Shown here one piece after another: positions 52,870 through 61,565 of a stretch of 64,000 bases of DNA. How positions within the stretch are numbered: the first letter of the stretch is position 1; each line of letters opens with the position of its first letter. The notes under the pieces were generated by a model, which did no database searches, was not told the origin of the DNA, and worked only from the letters and a program-made list of their open reading frames with translations. Position numbers and translations under genes: made by a program. The stretch is from the NCBI GenBank assembly GCA_002708845.1, contig PAPI01000024.1, forward strand, positions 372,001 through 436,000. Direction: 5' to 3'. Source of the stretch: Leeuwenhoekiella sp. GTDB taxonomy: Bacteria > Bacteroidota > Bacteroidia > Flavobacteriales > Flavobacteriaceae.

Positions 52870-55274
52870 GTAAAAGACGTATCAATAAAGTTGCAGTAAT
52901 AGGCTCCGGGATTATGGGAAGCGGTATCGCTTGTCATTTTGCCAACATAGGAGTTGAAGTATTGCTTCTCGACATCGTTCCTCGTGAACTAACCGACAAA
53001 GAAAAAGCAAAAGGTTTAACCTTAGAAGACAAACAAGTGCGTGACCGTCTGGTTAACGATCATTTGCAAAATGCTTTAAAATCTAAGCCCTCTCCTATTT
53101 ACCATAAGGATTTTGCCAGCCGCATCACGACTGGTAATATGGAAGATGACATTGCTAAAGTCAAAGATTACGACTGGATTATTGAGGTGGTGATTGAGCG
53201 TCTTGATATTAAAAAACAGGTTTTTGAAAAGCTTGATAAGCACCGTACTCCGGGAACTTTGATTTCTTCAAACACTTCAGGGATTCCTATTCAGTTTATG
53301 AGTGAGGGTCGTAGTGAAGATTTTCAGAAGCATTTCTGTGGAACGCATTTCTTCAATCCGGCTCGATATTTAGAGCTTTTTGAAATCATTCCGGGACCAA
53401 AAACAGATCCTGAAGTTCTGGATTTCTTAAATGCCTACGGCGAAAAATTCCTGGGAAAAACATCGGTTGTTGCAAAAGACACTCCGGCGTTTATCGGAAA
53501 CCGCGTGGGTACCTTTAGCATTATGAGCTTATTCCATACGGTGAATGAACTCGATATGACGGTGGAAGAAGTTGATAAACTTACGGGACCGGTGATTGGT
53601 CGTCCCAAGTCGGCCACCTTCCGTACGGTTGATGTGGTAGGTTTGGATACTTTGGTTCACGTGGCAAATGGTATTCGTGAAAATGTAAAAGACGATGAGC
53701 GTGCTGAACTGTTTTCGCTCCCAAATTACATAAACGCAATGCACGAGAACAAATGGCTCGGTAGTAAAACTGGTCAGGGATTCTATAAAAAAATAAAAAA
53801 GGATGACGGATCAAGCGAAATCTTAACGCTCGATCTTAATAGTATGGAATACCGCGCTAATAAACGCGCTTCCTTCGGTACTCTTGAAAAAACAAAAGGC
53901 GTAGATAACGTTGCCGATCGTTTCCCGATTTTAGTGGATGGAAAAGATAAAGCAGGTGAATTCTTCCGTAAAAACTTCGCCGGACTTTTTGCTTACGTCC
54001 AAAACCGCATTCCTGAAATCACAGACGAACTTTATAAAATTGATGACGCGATGCGTGCCGGTTACGGCTGGGAACACGGTCCGTTTCAGATTTGGGATGC
54101 TGTAGGCGTTGAAAAAGGAATCGAATTGATGAAAGCCGAAGGCTACGAGGTAGCAGATTGGGTTTCTGAAATGCTTTCGTCAGGTAAAAAATCATTCTAC
54201 ACCGTAAAAGAGGGCAATACCTTTTATTACGATATTCCAAAGAAAGAATACCTCAAAAAACCGGGTCAGGATGGCTTTATCATTTTAGATAACATCCGTG
54301 AATCGAAGCAGGTATTTAAAAACAGTGGAGTTGTTGTTGAAGATTTAGGCGATGGAATTTTAAATGTAGAATTCCGTTCAAAAATGAATTCCATTGGTGG
54401 CGACGTACTCTCCGGATTGAATAAGGCGATTGATATGGCCGAAAAAGACTTTGCCGGATTGGTTGTTTCCAATCAGGGGAAAAACTTTTCGGTAGGGGCC
54501 AACATCGGAATGATTTTTATGATGGCTGTTGAGCAGGAATATGATGAGCTCAATGCTGCTGTAAAGTACTTTCAGGATAGTTGTATGCGTTTACGCTACT
54601 CATCTATTCCTACTGTTGTTGCGCCACACGCGATGACTCTGGGTGGTGGTTGCGAGATGACGCTGCACGCAGACCGTGTAGTGGCTGCTGCTGAAAGTTA
54701 TATTGGTCTTGTGGAATTTGGCGTTGGGGTAATTCCCGGCGGTGGTGGTTCTAAAGAAATGACCGTTAGAGCTTCAGACACCTACCACAAAGATGATGTG
54801 GAGCTAAACCGTCTTCGCGAATATTTCTTAGCGATTGGTATGGCAAAAGTTTCGACTTCAGCCTACGAAGCTTACGATACTGGTATTCTAAAACCTGGAA
54901 AAGACATTGTTATTGTAAACAAGCACCGCCAGATTGCAGCTGCTAAAGAAGTAGCAAAATTTATGGCCGATCAGGGTTACACTAAACCTATTGAGCGTAC
55001 CGACATTAAAGTTTTAGGTAAACAGGCTCTTGGTGCATTCTTAGTAGGAACCGATCAAATGAACGCGGGTTATTACATCAGCGATCACGATAAGAAAATT
55101 GCAAACAAATTGGCCTATGTTATGGCAGGGGGTGATTTATCTGAAGCTTCTTACGTAAGCGAGCAATACCTACTTGATCTGGAACGTGAAGCCTTCTTAA
55201 GTCTTTGTGGAGAACGCAAAACCTTAGAACGTCTAGAGCATATGATTAAGAAAGGGAAACCGCTAAGAAACTAA
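52866..55274 (+). CDS. fadB: 3-hydroxyacyl-CoA dehydrogenase/enoyl-CoA hydratase, HAD-first FadB/FadN type
   Basis: A two-activity beta-oxidation enzyme of 802 residues. The N-terminal NAD domain opens with VAVIGSGIMGSGIACHFANIG and has the SSNTSGIPI and GTHFFNPARYLELFEI segments of 3-hydroxyacyl-CoA dehydrogenases. The crotonase domain is C-terminal (FAGLVVSNQGKNFSVGANI and GGGCEMTLHADRVVAA). This order, dehydrogenase then hydratase, is that of B. subtilis FadN and the reverse of E. coli FadB. It is preceded by marR with overlap and followed by fadA after a 106-base repeat-bearing gap. Confidence 0.94.
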   Translation: MSKRRINKVAVIGSGIMGSGIACHFANIGVEVLLLDIVPRELTDKEKAKGLTLEDKQVRDRLVNDHLQNALKSKPSPIYHKDFASRITTGNMEDDIAKVKDYDWIIEVVIERLDIKKQVFEKLDKHRTPGTLISSNTSGIPIQFMSEGRSEDFQKHFCGTHFFNPARYLELFEIIPGPKTDPEVLDFLNAYGEKFLGKTSVVAKDTPAFIGNRVGTFSIMSLFHTVNELDMTVEEVDKLTGPVIGRPKSATFRTVDVVGLDTLVHVANGIRENVKDDERAELFSLPNYINAMHENKWLGSKTGQGFYKKIKKDDGSSEILTLDLNSMEYRANKRASFGTLEKTKGVDNVADRFPILVDGKDKAGEFFRKNFAGLFAYVQNRIPEITDELYKIDDAMRAGYGWEHGPFQIWDAVGVEKGIELMKAEGYEVADWVSEMLSSGKKSFYTVKEGNTFYYDIPKKEYLKKPGQDGFIILDNIRESKQVFKNSGVVVEDLGDGILNVEFRSKMNSIGGDVLSGLNKAIDMAEKDFAGLVVSNQGKNFSVGANIGMIFMMAVEQEYDELNAAVKYFQDSCMRLRYSSIPTVVAPHAMTLGGGCEMTLHADRVVAAAESYIGLVEFGVGVIPGGGGSKEMTVRASDTYHKDDVELNRLREYFLAIGMAKVSTSAYEAYDTGILKPGKDIVIVNKHRQIAAAKEVAKFMADQGYTKPIERTDIKVLGKQALGAFLVGTDQMNAGYYISDHDKKIANKLAYVMAGGDLSEASYVSEQYLLDLEREAFLSLCGERKTLERLEHMIKKGKPLRN

Positions 55275-55380
55275 ATGCCCCACCTAACCTCCCCAAAGGG
55301 GAGGAACAAATAGTGTTGAACCATAAAAATCCTATTTCCTCCTAATAGGTATTCCCCCTTCGGGGGATAGGGGGCTAAAT
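55275..55380. repeat. Hairpin-rich intergenic element between fadB and fadA
   Basis: Three inverted repeats occur in 106 bases: CCTCCCC-aaa-GGGGAGG (55288-55304), CCTATT...AATAGG (55331-55349) and CCCCC-ttc-GGGGG (55354-55366). The phrases CCTCCCCAAAGGGGAGG and TCCCCCTTCGGGGGATAGGGGG recall dispersed repeats of Flavobacteriaceae. No T-run follows, so it is not a normal terminator, and read-through into fadA is expected. Confidence 0.55.
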
Positions 55381-56574
55381 ATGAGCAAAACAGCATATAT
55401 CGTACAAGCATATAGAACAGCCGTAGGGAAAGCACCCCGCGGATTGTTCAGATTTAAAAGACCAGATGAGTTGGCAGCCGAAACCATCGATTTTATGATG
55501 CAAAAGGTGCCCAACCTTGATAAAAAACGTATCGACGACGTGATGGTAGGTAACGCAATGCCCGAAGCCGAACAAGGCCTTAACGTAGGACGTTTAATCT
55601 CTCTTATGGGATTGAAGATTGAAGACGTACCCGGCGTTACTGTTAACCGCTATTGCGCTTCTGGTATTGAGACCATTGCTATGGCATCGGCAAAAATTCA
55701 GGCCGGAATGGCAGATTGCATTATCGCCGGTGGTGCCGAAAGTATGAGCTACATCCCAATGGGTGGTTACAAACCGGTTCCGGATTATAAAGTAGCCAAA
55801 GCTGGAAACGAAGATTACTACTGGGGAATGGGGCTAACTGCAGAAGCAGTTGCCAATCAGTTTAACGTCTCTCGTGAAGATCAGGATGAATTTGCTTTTA
55901 ACTCGCATCAAAAAGCCTTGAAGGCTCAAAAAGAGGATCGTTTTAAAGAGCAAATCGTGCCGATTGATGTCGAACACACATTTGTAAATAATTCCGGTAA
56001 AAAAGAAACCAAAACCTACACGGTAAGTAAAGACGAAGGTCCGCGTGCCGATACCAGTTTGGAAGTGCTTGGAAAGCTACGTCCTGTTTTCGCAGAAGGT
56101 GGAAGCGTCACCGCAGGGAATTCGTCACAAATGAGTGATGGTGCTGCTTTCGTTTTGGTGATGAGTGAAGAAATGGTCAAAGAACTGAATCTGGAACCTA
56201 TCGCACGCCTGGTAAATTTTGCAGCAGTAGGAGTTGAACCTCGCATTATGGGTATAGGGCCTGTAAAAGCAATTCCAAAAGCATTAAAGCAGGCCGGTCT
56301 TAAACAAGATGACATTGATTTAATCGAGTTAAACGAAGCTTTCGCTTCACAATCGCTGGCTGTAATTAGAGAGCTTGACCTCAATCCGGATATCGTTAAT
56401 GTAAATGGAGGTGCAATCGCATTGGGTCATCCATTAGGATGTACCGGAGCAAAGCTTTCGGTTCAATTATTTGACGAGATGCGCAAACGCGAAATGAAAG
56501 GAAAATACGGTGTCGTAACGATGTGCGTAGGTACCGGTCAGGGCGCAGCAGGAGTTTATGAGTTTCTCAACTAG
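55381..56574 (+). CDS. fadA: Acetyl-CoA C-acyltransferase (thiolase) FadA
   Basis: FadA cleaves 3-ketoacyl-CoA with CoA to give acetyl-CoA and a shortened acyl-CoA. The 397-residue thiolase has nucleophile Cys92 in VNRYCASGIETIAM, the acidic ELNEAFASQSLAV segment, NVNGGAIALGHPLGCTGAK and the second Cys in VTMCVGTGQGAAG. ATG at 55381 directly follows the repeat element. It forms the multienzyme set with the HAD-first fadB product. Confidence 0.96.
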   Translation: MSKTAYIVQAYRTAVGKAPRGLFRFKRPDELAAETIDFMMQKVPNLDKKRIDDVMVGNAMPEAEQGLNVGRLISLMGLKIEDVPGVTVNRYCASGIETIAMASAKIQAGMADCIIAGGAESMSYIPMGGYKPVPDYKVAKAGNEDYYWGMGLTAEAVANQFNVSREDQDEFAFNSHQKALKAQKEDRFKEQIVPIDVEHTFVNNSGKKETKTYTVSKDEGPRADTSLEVLGKLRPVFAEGGSVTAGNSSQMSDGAAFVLVMSEEMVKELNLEPIARLVNFAAVGVEPRIMGIGPVKAIPKALKQAGLKQDDIDLIELNEAFASQSLAVIRELDLNPDIVNVNGGAIALGHPLGCTGAKLSVQLFDEMRKREMKGKYGVVTMCVGTGQGAAGVYEFLN

Positions 56575-56689
56575 ATTATAGATTAGAGACTTGAGATAAT
56601 AGACTCTTTCAAACATAAATTAATTATTAAAACATTTTTGAGAAAAGATTTCTAAAATCTAATATCTCAATTCTTATATCTTATTTAAA
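56575..56689. repeat. AT-rich imperfect inverted repeat between fadA and fadE
   Basis: The purine-rich core TTGAGATAATAGA (56591-56603) recurs in inverse orientation as TCTAATATCTCAA (56658-56670), with one mismatch in 13 bases, and related GATTAGAGAC and ATCTAATATCT-like words flank it. Degenerate words of this type are common in flavobacterial intergenic DNA. No promoter or terminator of good quality was seen. Confidence 0.4.
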
Positions 56690-58498
56690 ATGGCAGAAAC
56701 AGCAGACAAAAAAGACATTTTACGTGGCGGACAGTTCTTAGTTAAAGAAACTGCTTGTGAAGACGTATTTACTCCCGAAGATTTTAACGAGGAGCAAAAA
56801 ATGATGAAAGAAACGGTTAAAGAATTTGTTGACCGTGAGATCGTACCGCACAAAGAACGTTTTGAACATAAGGACTATGCATTGACCGAAGAGGTGATGC
56901 GTAAAGCAGGTGAACTTGGACTTTTGGGTATTGCAGTACCCGAAGAGTACGACGGACTCGGGATGGGCTTTGTTTCTACAATGCTAGTTTGCGATTACAT
57001 TTCGGGAGCAACCGGTTCTATCGCGACTGCTTTTGGTGCACATACCGGTATTGGCACCATGCCCATTACCCTTTACGGTACTGAAGAACAAAAGAAAAAA
57101 TACGTTCCAAAACTCGCTACCGGTGAATGGTTTGGCGCATATTGTTTAACCGAACCGGGAGCCGGTTCTGATGCAAACAGCGGTAAAACCAAAGCCGAAC
57201 TTTCCGCAGATGGAAAGTCCTACAAAATCAACGGTCAAAAAATGTGGATCTCCAATGCAGGATTCTGTAATGTGTTTATTGTTTTCGCCCGTATTGAAGA
57301 TGATAAAAATATAACCGGTTTTATTGTAGAAAATGATCCGTCTAATGGAATTTCACTGGGAGAAGAAGAAAAGAAATTAGGTATTCACTCCTCTTCTACC
57401 CGTCAGGTATTCTTTAATGATACTGTCGTTCCTGTAGAAAATATGCTAGCAGGTCGTGGTGAAGGTTTTAAAATCGCAATGAATGCGCTTAACGTAGGCC
57501 GTATCAAATTGGCTGCAGCCTGTCTTGATGCTCAACGTCGTGTGATTGATTTAGGTGTGAAATATGCTAACGAGCGCGTACAGTTTAAAACTCCGATTGC
57601 AAAATTCGGTGCTATAAAATCAAAACTTGCCGAGATGGCGACTAACGCTTATGCCAGCGAAAGTGCTTCTTACCGTGCAGCAAAAAATATTGAGGATCGA
57701 ATTGCTATTCGTTTAGCTGACGGTGCAAGCCACTCTGAAGCCGAATTGAAAGGTGTTGAAGAATATGCGATTGAATGTTCTATTCTTAAAGTAGCGGCTT
57801 CAGAAGATATGCAGAATTGCGCCGATGAAGGAATCCAGATTTTTGGAGGAATGGGCTTTAGCGCAGATGCACCTATGGAAGCAGCGTGGAGAGATGCCCG
57901 TATCTCACGTATCTACGAAGGTACCAACGAGATCAACCGTATGCTCGCTGTGGGAATGCTGGTTAAAAAAGCGATGAAAGGCCACGTAGATCTTTTGAAT
58001 CCGGCAATGGCGGTAGGAGAAGAACTTACAGGAATTCCATCTTTTGATACTCCCGATTATTCTGAAGTGCTTTCTGAAGAAAAAGCGATGGTTGGTAAGC
58101 TTAAGAAAGTCTTCTTAATGGTAGCCGGTAGCGCAATTCAGAAATATGGCCCTGAACTTGAAGAACATCAGCAACTGTTAATGGCTGCTTCAGACATTCT
58201 GATTGAGATCTATATGGCTGAAAGTACCATCTTACGTACTGAGAAAAACGTGAAACGTTTTGGCGAAGACGCACAAAAAGAGCAAATCGCAATGGCGCAA
58301 CTGTACTTATATCATGCGGTAGATACCATTACCCAAAAAGCAAAAGAGGGCATCGTTTCTTTTGCCGAAGGTGACGAGCAACGTATGATGCTTATGGGTC
58401 TTAAGCGATTTACAAAATATCAAAATCAGCCTAACGTGATTGCATTACGTAATCTGATTGCAGAAAAAGTAACATCAGAAAACACATACCCCTTTTAG
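56690..58498 (+). CDS. fadE: Acyl-CoA dehydrogenase, long (VLCAD-like) form
   Basis: A flavoenzyme that introduces the first double bond in fatty acyl-CoA. At 602 residues it exceeds the usual 380-400 because of a C-terminal helical extension like that of VLCAD/ACAD9. Motifs are YCLTEPGAGSDANSGKTKA, KMWISNAGFCNVFIVFARI, the IQIFGGMGFSADAPMEAAWRDAR segment and RIYEGTNEINRML, whose Glu is the usual catalytic base. The extension continues from about residue 430 with EEHQQLLMAASDILIEIY. It is the last gene of the marR-fadB-fadA-fadE set, closed by a terminator at 58530. Confidence 0.94.
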   Translation: MAETADKKDILRGGQFLVKETACEDVFTPEDFNEEQKMMKETVKEFVDREIVPHKERFEHKDYALTEEVMRKAGELGLLGIAVPEEYDGLGMGFVSTMLVCDYISGATGSIATAFGAHTGIGTMPITLYGTEEQKKKYVPKLATGEWFGAYCLTEPGAGSDANSGKTKAELSADGKSYKINGQKMWISNAGFCNVFIVFARIEDDKNITGFIVENDPSNGISLGEEEKKLGIHSSSTRQVFFNDTVVPVENMLAGRGEGFKIAMNALNVGRIKLAAACLDAQRRVIDLGVKYANERVQFKTPIAKFGAIKSKLAEMATNAYASESASYRAAKNIEDRIAIRLADGASHSEAELKGVEEYAIECSILKVAASEDMQNCADEGIQIFGGMGFSADAPMEAAWRDARISRIYEGTNEINRMLAVGMLVKKAMKGHVDLLNPAMAVGEELTGIPSFDTPDYSEVLSEEKAMVGKLKKVFLMVAGSAIQKYGPELEEHQQLLMAASDILIEIYMAESTILRTEKNVKRFGEDAQKEQIAMAQLYLYHAVDTITQKAKEGIVSFAEGDEQRMMLMGLKRFTKYQNQPNVIALRNLIAEKVTSENTYPF

Positions 58499-58529
58499 AT
58501 TTGACCCCTAAACTTGATAATCTGAGGAC

Positions 58530-58562
58530 AAAAACCTGTAGCGATCTGCTGCAGGTTTTTTT
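58530..58562 (+). terminator. Terminator after fadE
   Basis: AAAAACCTGTAGC pairs with GCTGCAGGTTTTT with one wobble around a five-base loop and runs into further Ts, 31 bases after the fadE stop. Confidence 0.83.
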
Positions 58563-58567
58563 ATTTA

Positions 58568-58650
58568 GGGCGTGCCCTTCGGGCGGGGCTATCCGTTGCA
58601 ATCTTTAGTCGCTCGCGCTCCTAAAGGATTTCCACTACTATCCCTCACGC
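58568..58650. repeat. Structured intergenic repeat element (Flavobacteriaceae type)
   Basis: This GC-rich block stands in AT-rich intergenic DNA after the fadE terminator. It has outer arms GCGTG (58570-58574) and CACGC (58646-58650), a small hairpin GCCC-ttc-GGGC (58574-58584) and an inner arm pair TTTAG (58604-58608) / CTAAA (58621-58625) extendable to AATC and GATT with one bulged G. The phrases GGGCTATCCGTTGCAATC and TTTCCACTACTATCCCTCACGC match what I recall of a repeat scattered through flavobacterial genomes. Its origin and function are not known to me. Confidence 0.6.
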
Positions 58651-58761
58651 GGTTTTAAATTCTATATTTCTTATTTTGTATTTCTAATTTCACCAAAACG
58701 GCTCAATCCTTGCAACTGTCTTTACACAAACATCAGTATATTTAAAATTTGAACCGTATCT

Positions 58762-59640
58762 ATGCTTAAATCATCATTCTTTTGCCTTTTCGGACTTTTG
58801 AGCTTTAGCCTTTGTGCACAAAACGCTCCCGACGTGTATCTTTTTAATATCAGTACAACTCCTACCACACTTAAAATTACCGAAGGTGCAAACATTTCAT
58901 CCAATGCAGGTTACGACAGTCAGCCCTCATTTTACGATGATAACACGCTATTGTACAGCCGTACGCAAGACAGTCTAACGGCTATTGGCATTTATGATCT
59001 CAGCACTAAAAAAACTTCGCTGCTCACCAACGAACCCAACAACGGCTTTTTCTCACCCCAGCGCCTTCCCGAAACGGATCACGTTGTTGCAGTTCGCCAG
59101 GATCCCGAAGGCAGACAGCGTATTGCAGAATATGACTTTAAAACCAAGGCTTTTCAGAGATTGCGGGACAGCAGCCAGGTTGGCTATTTCAAATTTTACG
59201 ATAAAGACGCGTTTATAGCTTCAGTTCTAGTGCCTAATCAATTGGATTTAATGCTTTCAAGTCCGGCTATGGATACGCTGCAAAAAATAGTTTCCAAGTC
59301 CGGCCGCTCACTACACAAAGTACCCAACAGCGAGTCACTGAGTTATACTGTAGAGAACGATGATAAAAATATGGATTTGTATATGCTTGATCTTTCCGGC
59401 GAAAGCCCAACCAGTTATTTTGTTTGTGAATTGCCCATAGGCCGTCAGGATTATGCCTGGCTCGATGAAAATCGAATTTTGGTAGGTAGCGGTGATAGTT
59501 TATTTGTCTATGATCTTTTTGGAGAACCGGCCTGGGTTTTTGCAGCCAGCCTGAATGCATACAATCTTACCAACATTACCCGTATTGCCGTAAGTCCAGA
59601 TGGCAAGAATCTTGCTCTCGCAGCAGAACCTGTTGAATAA
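58762..59640 (+). CDS. Secreted WD40/PD40-like beta-propeller protein
   Basis: A 292-residue exported protein with a signal peptide ending at SLCAQ. It contains propeller-like repeats with TolB-type phrases: NAGYDSQPSFYDDNTLLYSRTQDS, GFFSPQRLPETDHVVAVRQDPEG and RIAVSPDGKNLALAAEP. Such proteins bind other proteins or ligands in the periplasm, and no catalytic residues were recognised. It is the first of four same-strand genes (MFS, CBM9-like, aldo/keto reductase). A TTTAAAATTTG just upstream resembles the -7 element with one extra base. Confidence 0.75.
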   Translation: MLKSSFFCLFGLLSFSLCAQNAPDVYLFNISTTPTTLKITEGANISSNAGYDSQPSFYDDNTLLYSRTQDSLTAIGIYDLSTKKTSLLTNEPNNGFFSPQRLPETDHVVAVRQDPEGRQRIAEYDFKTKAFQRLRDSSQVGYFKFYDKDAFIASVLVPNQLDLMLSSPAMDTLQKIVSKSGRSLHKVPNSESLSYTVENDDKNMDLYMLDLSGESPTSYFVCELPIGRQDYAWLDENRILVGSGDSLFVYDLFGEPAWVFAASLNAYNLTNITRIAVSPDGKNLALAAEPVE

Positions 59641-59656
59641 ACCCTTTAGAATTCCT

Positions 59657-60820
59657 GTGCTTCAAAAATCCCGAATCATCATCCTTATTGTTCTCGCTCA
59701 ATTTCTGGGAACATCATTGTGGTTTGTGGGTAATATTGTGGTACCGCAATTGCCCATTTCGGCTTTGCAAAATCCGGATGCGGTAGGTGATGTGCTGGCC
59801 GCTGTACAGTTTGGTTTTATCACAGGGACTTTGGTTTTTGCCGTACTCGCCTTTGCTGATCGGTTTTCGCCCTCAAAAGTATTTTTGATCTGTGCCATCT
59901 TGGGAGCAATCACAAATCTTGCGCTGCTTTTACCGGGAGTGCAGTATCAAACAATTTTAAGTTCGCGGTTCAGTACCGGATTTTTTCTGGCGGGCATTTA
60001 TCCGGTGGGAATGAAAATCGCTTCCGACTACTTTGAAAAAGGACTGGGTAAAGCTTTGGGTTATCTAGTCGGCGCTTTGGTTTTAGGTACTGCCCTACCC
60101 CACGTTCTCAATAGCTTCGGACTTTCCCTCGATTATAAAACGATAACCGCAATAACCAGCGCTTTCGCAGCATTAGGTGGAATTCTCATTGGTTTTGGAG
60201 TTCCCGACGGACCCTTTCGCAAGCCACAACAACGATTAAGCTTTAGCGGAATTCCTCAGCTATTTAGACAAAAATCCTTTAGAGCCGCGGCATTTGGTTA
60301 TTGGGGGCATATGTGGGAATTGTATGCGTTTTGGGGATTTGTCCCATTGTTTATAACCTACTACGCCACACAAAACGAATTGCTTCTCAATATTCCACTA
60401 CTCGCATTCGGTACCATTAGTATTGGTGCTGTTGCCTGTGCCGTAGGTGGTCATTTGGTTTCCCGCTTCAGCAGTACAAAAGTGGCGCGTTTCAGTTTAC
60501 TGGCTTCCGGGATTTGCTGTGTGCTCTCACCGTTTAGCCTGCAATTTCCACCGGTTTTATTCATTGTGTTTATGCTTTTCTGGGGAGCAGTTGTAGTGGC
60601 AGACAGTCCGCAGTTTTCAACACTCGTTGCTACACAAGCGATCCCAGAGTATCGGGGTACAGCACTTACTCTTGTGAATTGTATAGGTTTTGCGATCACA
60701 ATTTTGAGTATTCAGCTTTTGGGGCATTTTGCATTGGCAAACGATTTGAGGTATCTCTTTTTGGTTTTGGCTGCAGGGCCTATATTTGGCGTCCTCAGTC
60801 TGGGAAGAACCAATTTATGA
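59657..60820 (+). CDS. MFS transporter
   Basis: A major facilitator protein with twelve predicted helices; from residue 1 the helices start at RIIILIVLAQFLGTSLWFVGN and end at LRYLFLVLAAGPIFGVLSLG. A basic loop after helix 2 (ADRFSPSKVFLICAI) and another mid-protein (FRKPQQRLSFSGIPQLFRQKSF) fit the MFS pattern. The start is uncertain: an ATG at 59600 would overlap the preceding gene by 41 bases, so I use the GTG at 59657, just before helix 1. The substrate is unknown, although neighbours with a CBM9-like and an aldo/keto reductase product hint at carbohydrate use. Confidence 0.82.
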   Translation: MLQKSRIIILIVLAQFLGTSLWFVGNIVVPQLPISALQNPDAVGDVLAAVQFGFITGTLVFAVLAFADRFSPSKVFLICAILGAITNLALLLPGVQYQTILSSRFSTGFFLAGIYPVGMKIASDYFEKGLGKALGYLVGALVLGTALPHVLNSFGLSLDYKTITAITSAFAALGGILIGFGVPDGPFRKPQQRLSFSGIPQLFRQKSFRAAAFGYWGHMWELYAFWGFVPLFITYYATQNELLLNIPLLAFGTISIGAVACAVGGHLVSRFSSTKVARFSLLASGICCVLSPFSLQFPPVLFIVFMLFWGAVVVADSPQFSTLVATQAIPEYRGTALTLVNCIGFAITILSIQLLGHFALANDLRYLFLVLAAGPIFGVLSLGRTNL

Positions 60821-61560
60821 AGTATTTAATCCTTTTTCTTTTAAGTCTTATATTCATCGCCTGTAAAAGCGATGATACGCCTCCTCCCCTTTTTGTAAAA
60901 AATACGGCTGTTTATCAACCGATTAACAAAGCCGTTACTGCTCCAAAAATTGATGGAAATCCCAATGATCCCGCGTGGAATAAAACCAGCTGGCTGCCTC
61001 TGAATCAGCTTTGGCTGGGAGAAAAACAAACTGAAAACATACGCTACAAACTTGCGTGGACACCCGATGCACTCTACGTTTTGGTTAAATTTGACACCTA
61101 TATCCCCGTCATAAACTCCGGTAATAATCCATTAAAAAATTTTAAGGAGCAGGACCGTTTACTGGTGTATCTGGACGAAAACAACAGCGGCGGAACTTAC
61201 GCAAACGATCACAGTGCATTTGCCTATCAGGTTTTACCTAATGGTTTTACACTTGATTTTGATAATCAGGGTAAGACCACATCATACAACCACATCAGTA
61301 ATCGTATGATGCGGAATGGAAAAAGCACCATCTGGGAACTGAAGATTAGCGTGTTTGATGAGACCTACTGTGATGATCAACCCAACGAAGCTGTCAAACT
61401 TACCGCAGGAAAAAAACTGGGATTTGCTCTAGCTTTTCTTAAAGTCAATCCTGAAGAAGAACCTGATACGATACTCGGTTCTTTAGAAATACCGGAAGAT
61501 TACGAAGGGCGCATCGAGATAGATTCCGGCCTTTTTGGTACCTTACAATTAGAAGAATAA
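60817..61560 (+). CDS. CBM9-like carbohydrate-binding lipoprotein
   Basis: A 247-residue lipoprotein with signal MKYLILFLLSLIFIACKSDD. The mature part fits the CBM9/DOMON-like family of sugar-binding beta-sandwiches: APKIDGNPNDPAWNKTSWLPL, RYKLAWTPDALYVLVKFD and DRLLVYLDENNSGGTYANDH. It lacks any catalytic module. The ATG at 60817 overlaps the stop of the MFS gene (ATGA). It may bind a polysaccharide or sugar at the cell surface or in the periplasm; the ligand is unknown. Confidence 0.8.
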   Translation: MKYLILFLLSLIFIACKSDDTPPPLFVKNTAVYQPINKAVTAPKIDGNPNDPAWNKTSWLPLNQLWLGEKQTENIRYKLAWTPDALYVLVKFDTYIPVINSGNNPLKNFKEQDRLLVYLDENNSGGTYANDHSAFAYQVLPNGFTLDFDNQGKTTSYNHISNRMMRNGKSTIWELKISVFDETYCDDQPNEAVKLTAGKKLGFALAFLKVNPEEEPDTILGSLEIPEDYEGRIEIDSGLFGTLQLEE

Positions 61561-61565
61561 CTACT

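Noticed and set aside
52866-55274. Unusual domain fusion in FadB
   Set aside because: The dehydrogenase-first order is that of the known FadN-type family, so it is not novel.
59600-59656. Longer MFS start at ATG 59600
   Set aside because: It would overlap the preceding propeller gene by 41 bases and adds only a charged stretch with no family resemblance; the GTG at 59657 is preferred but not proven.
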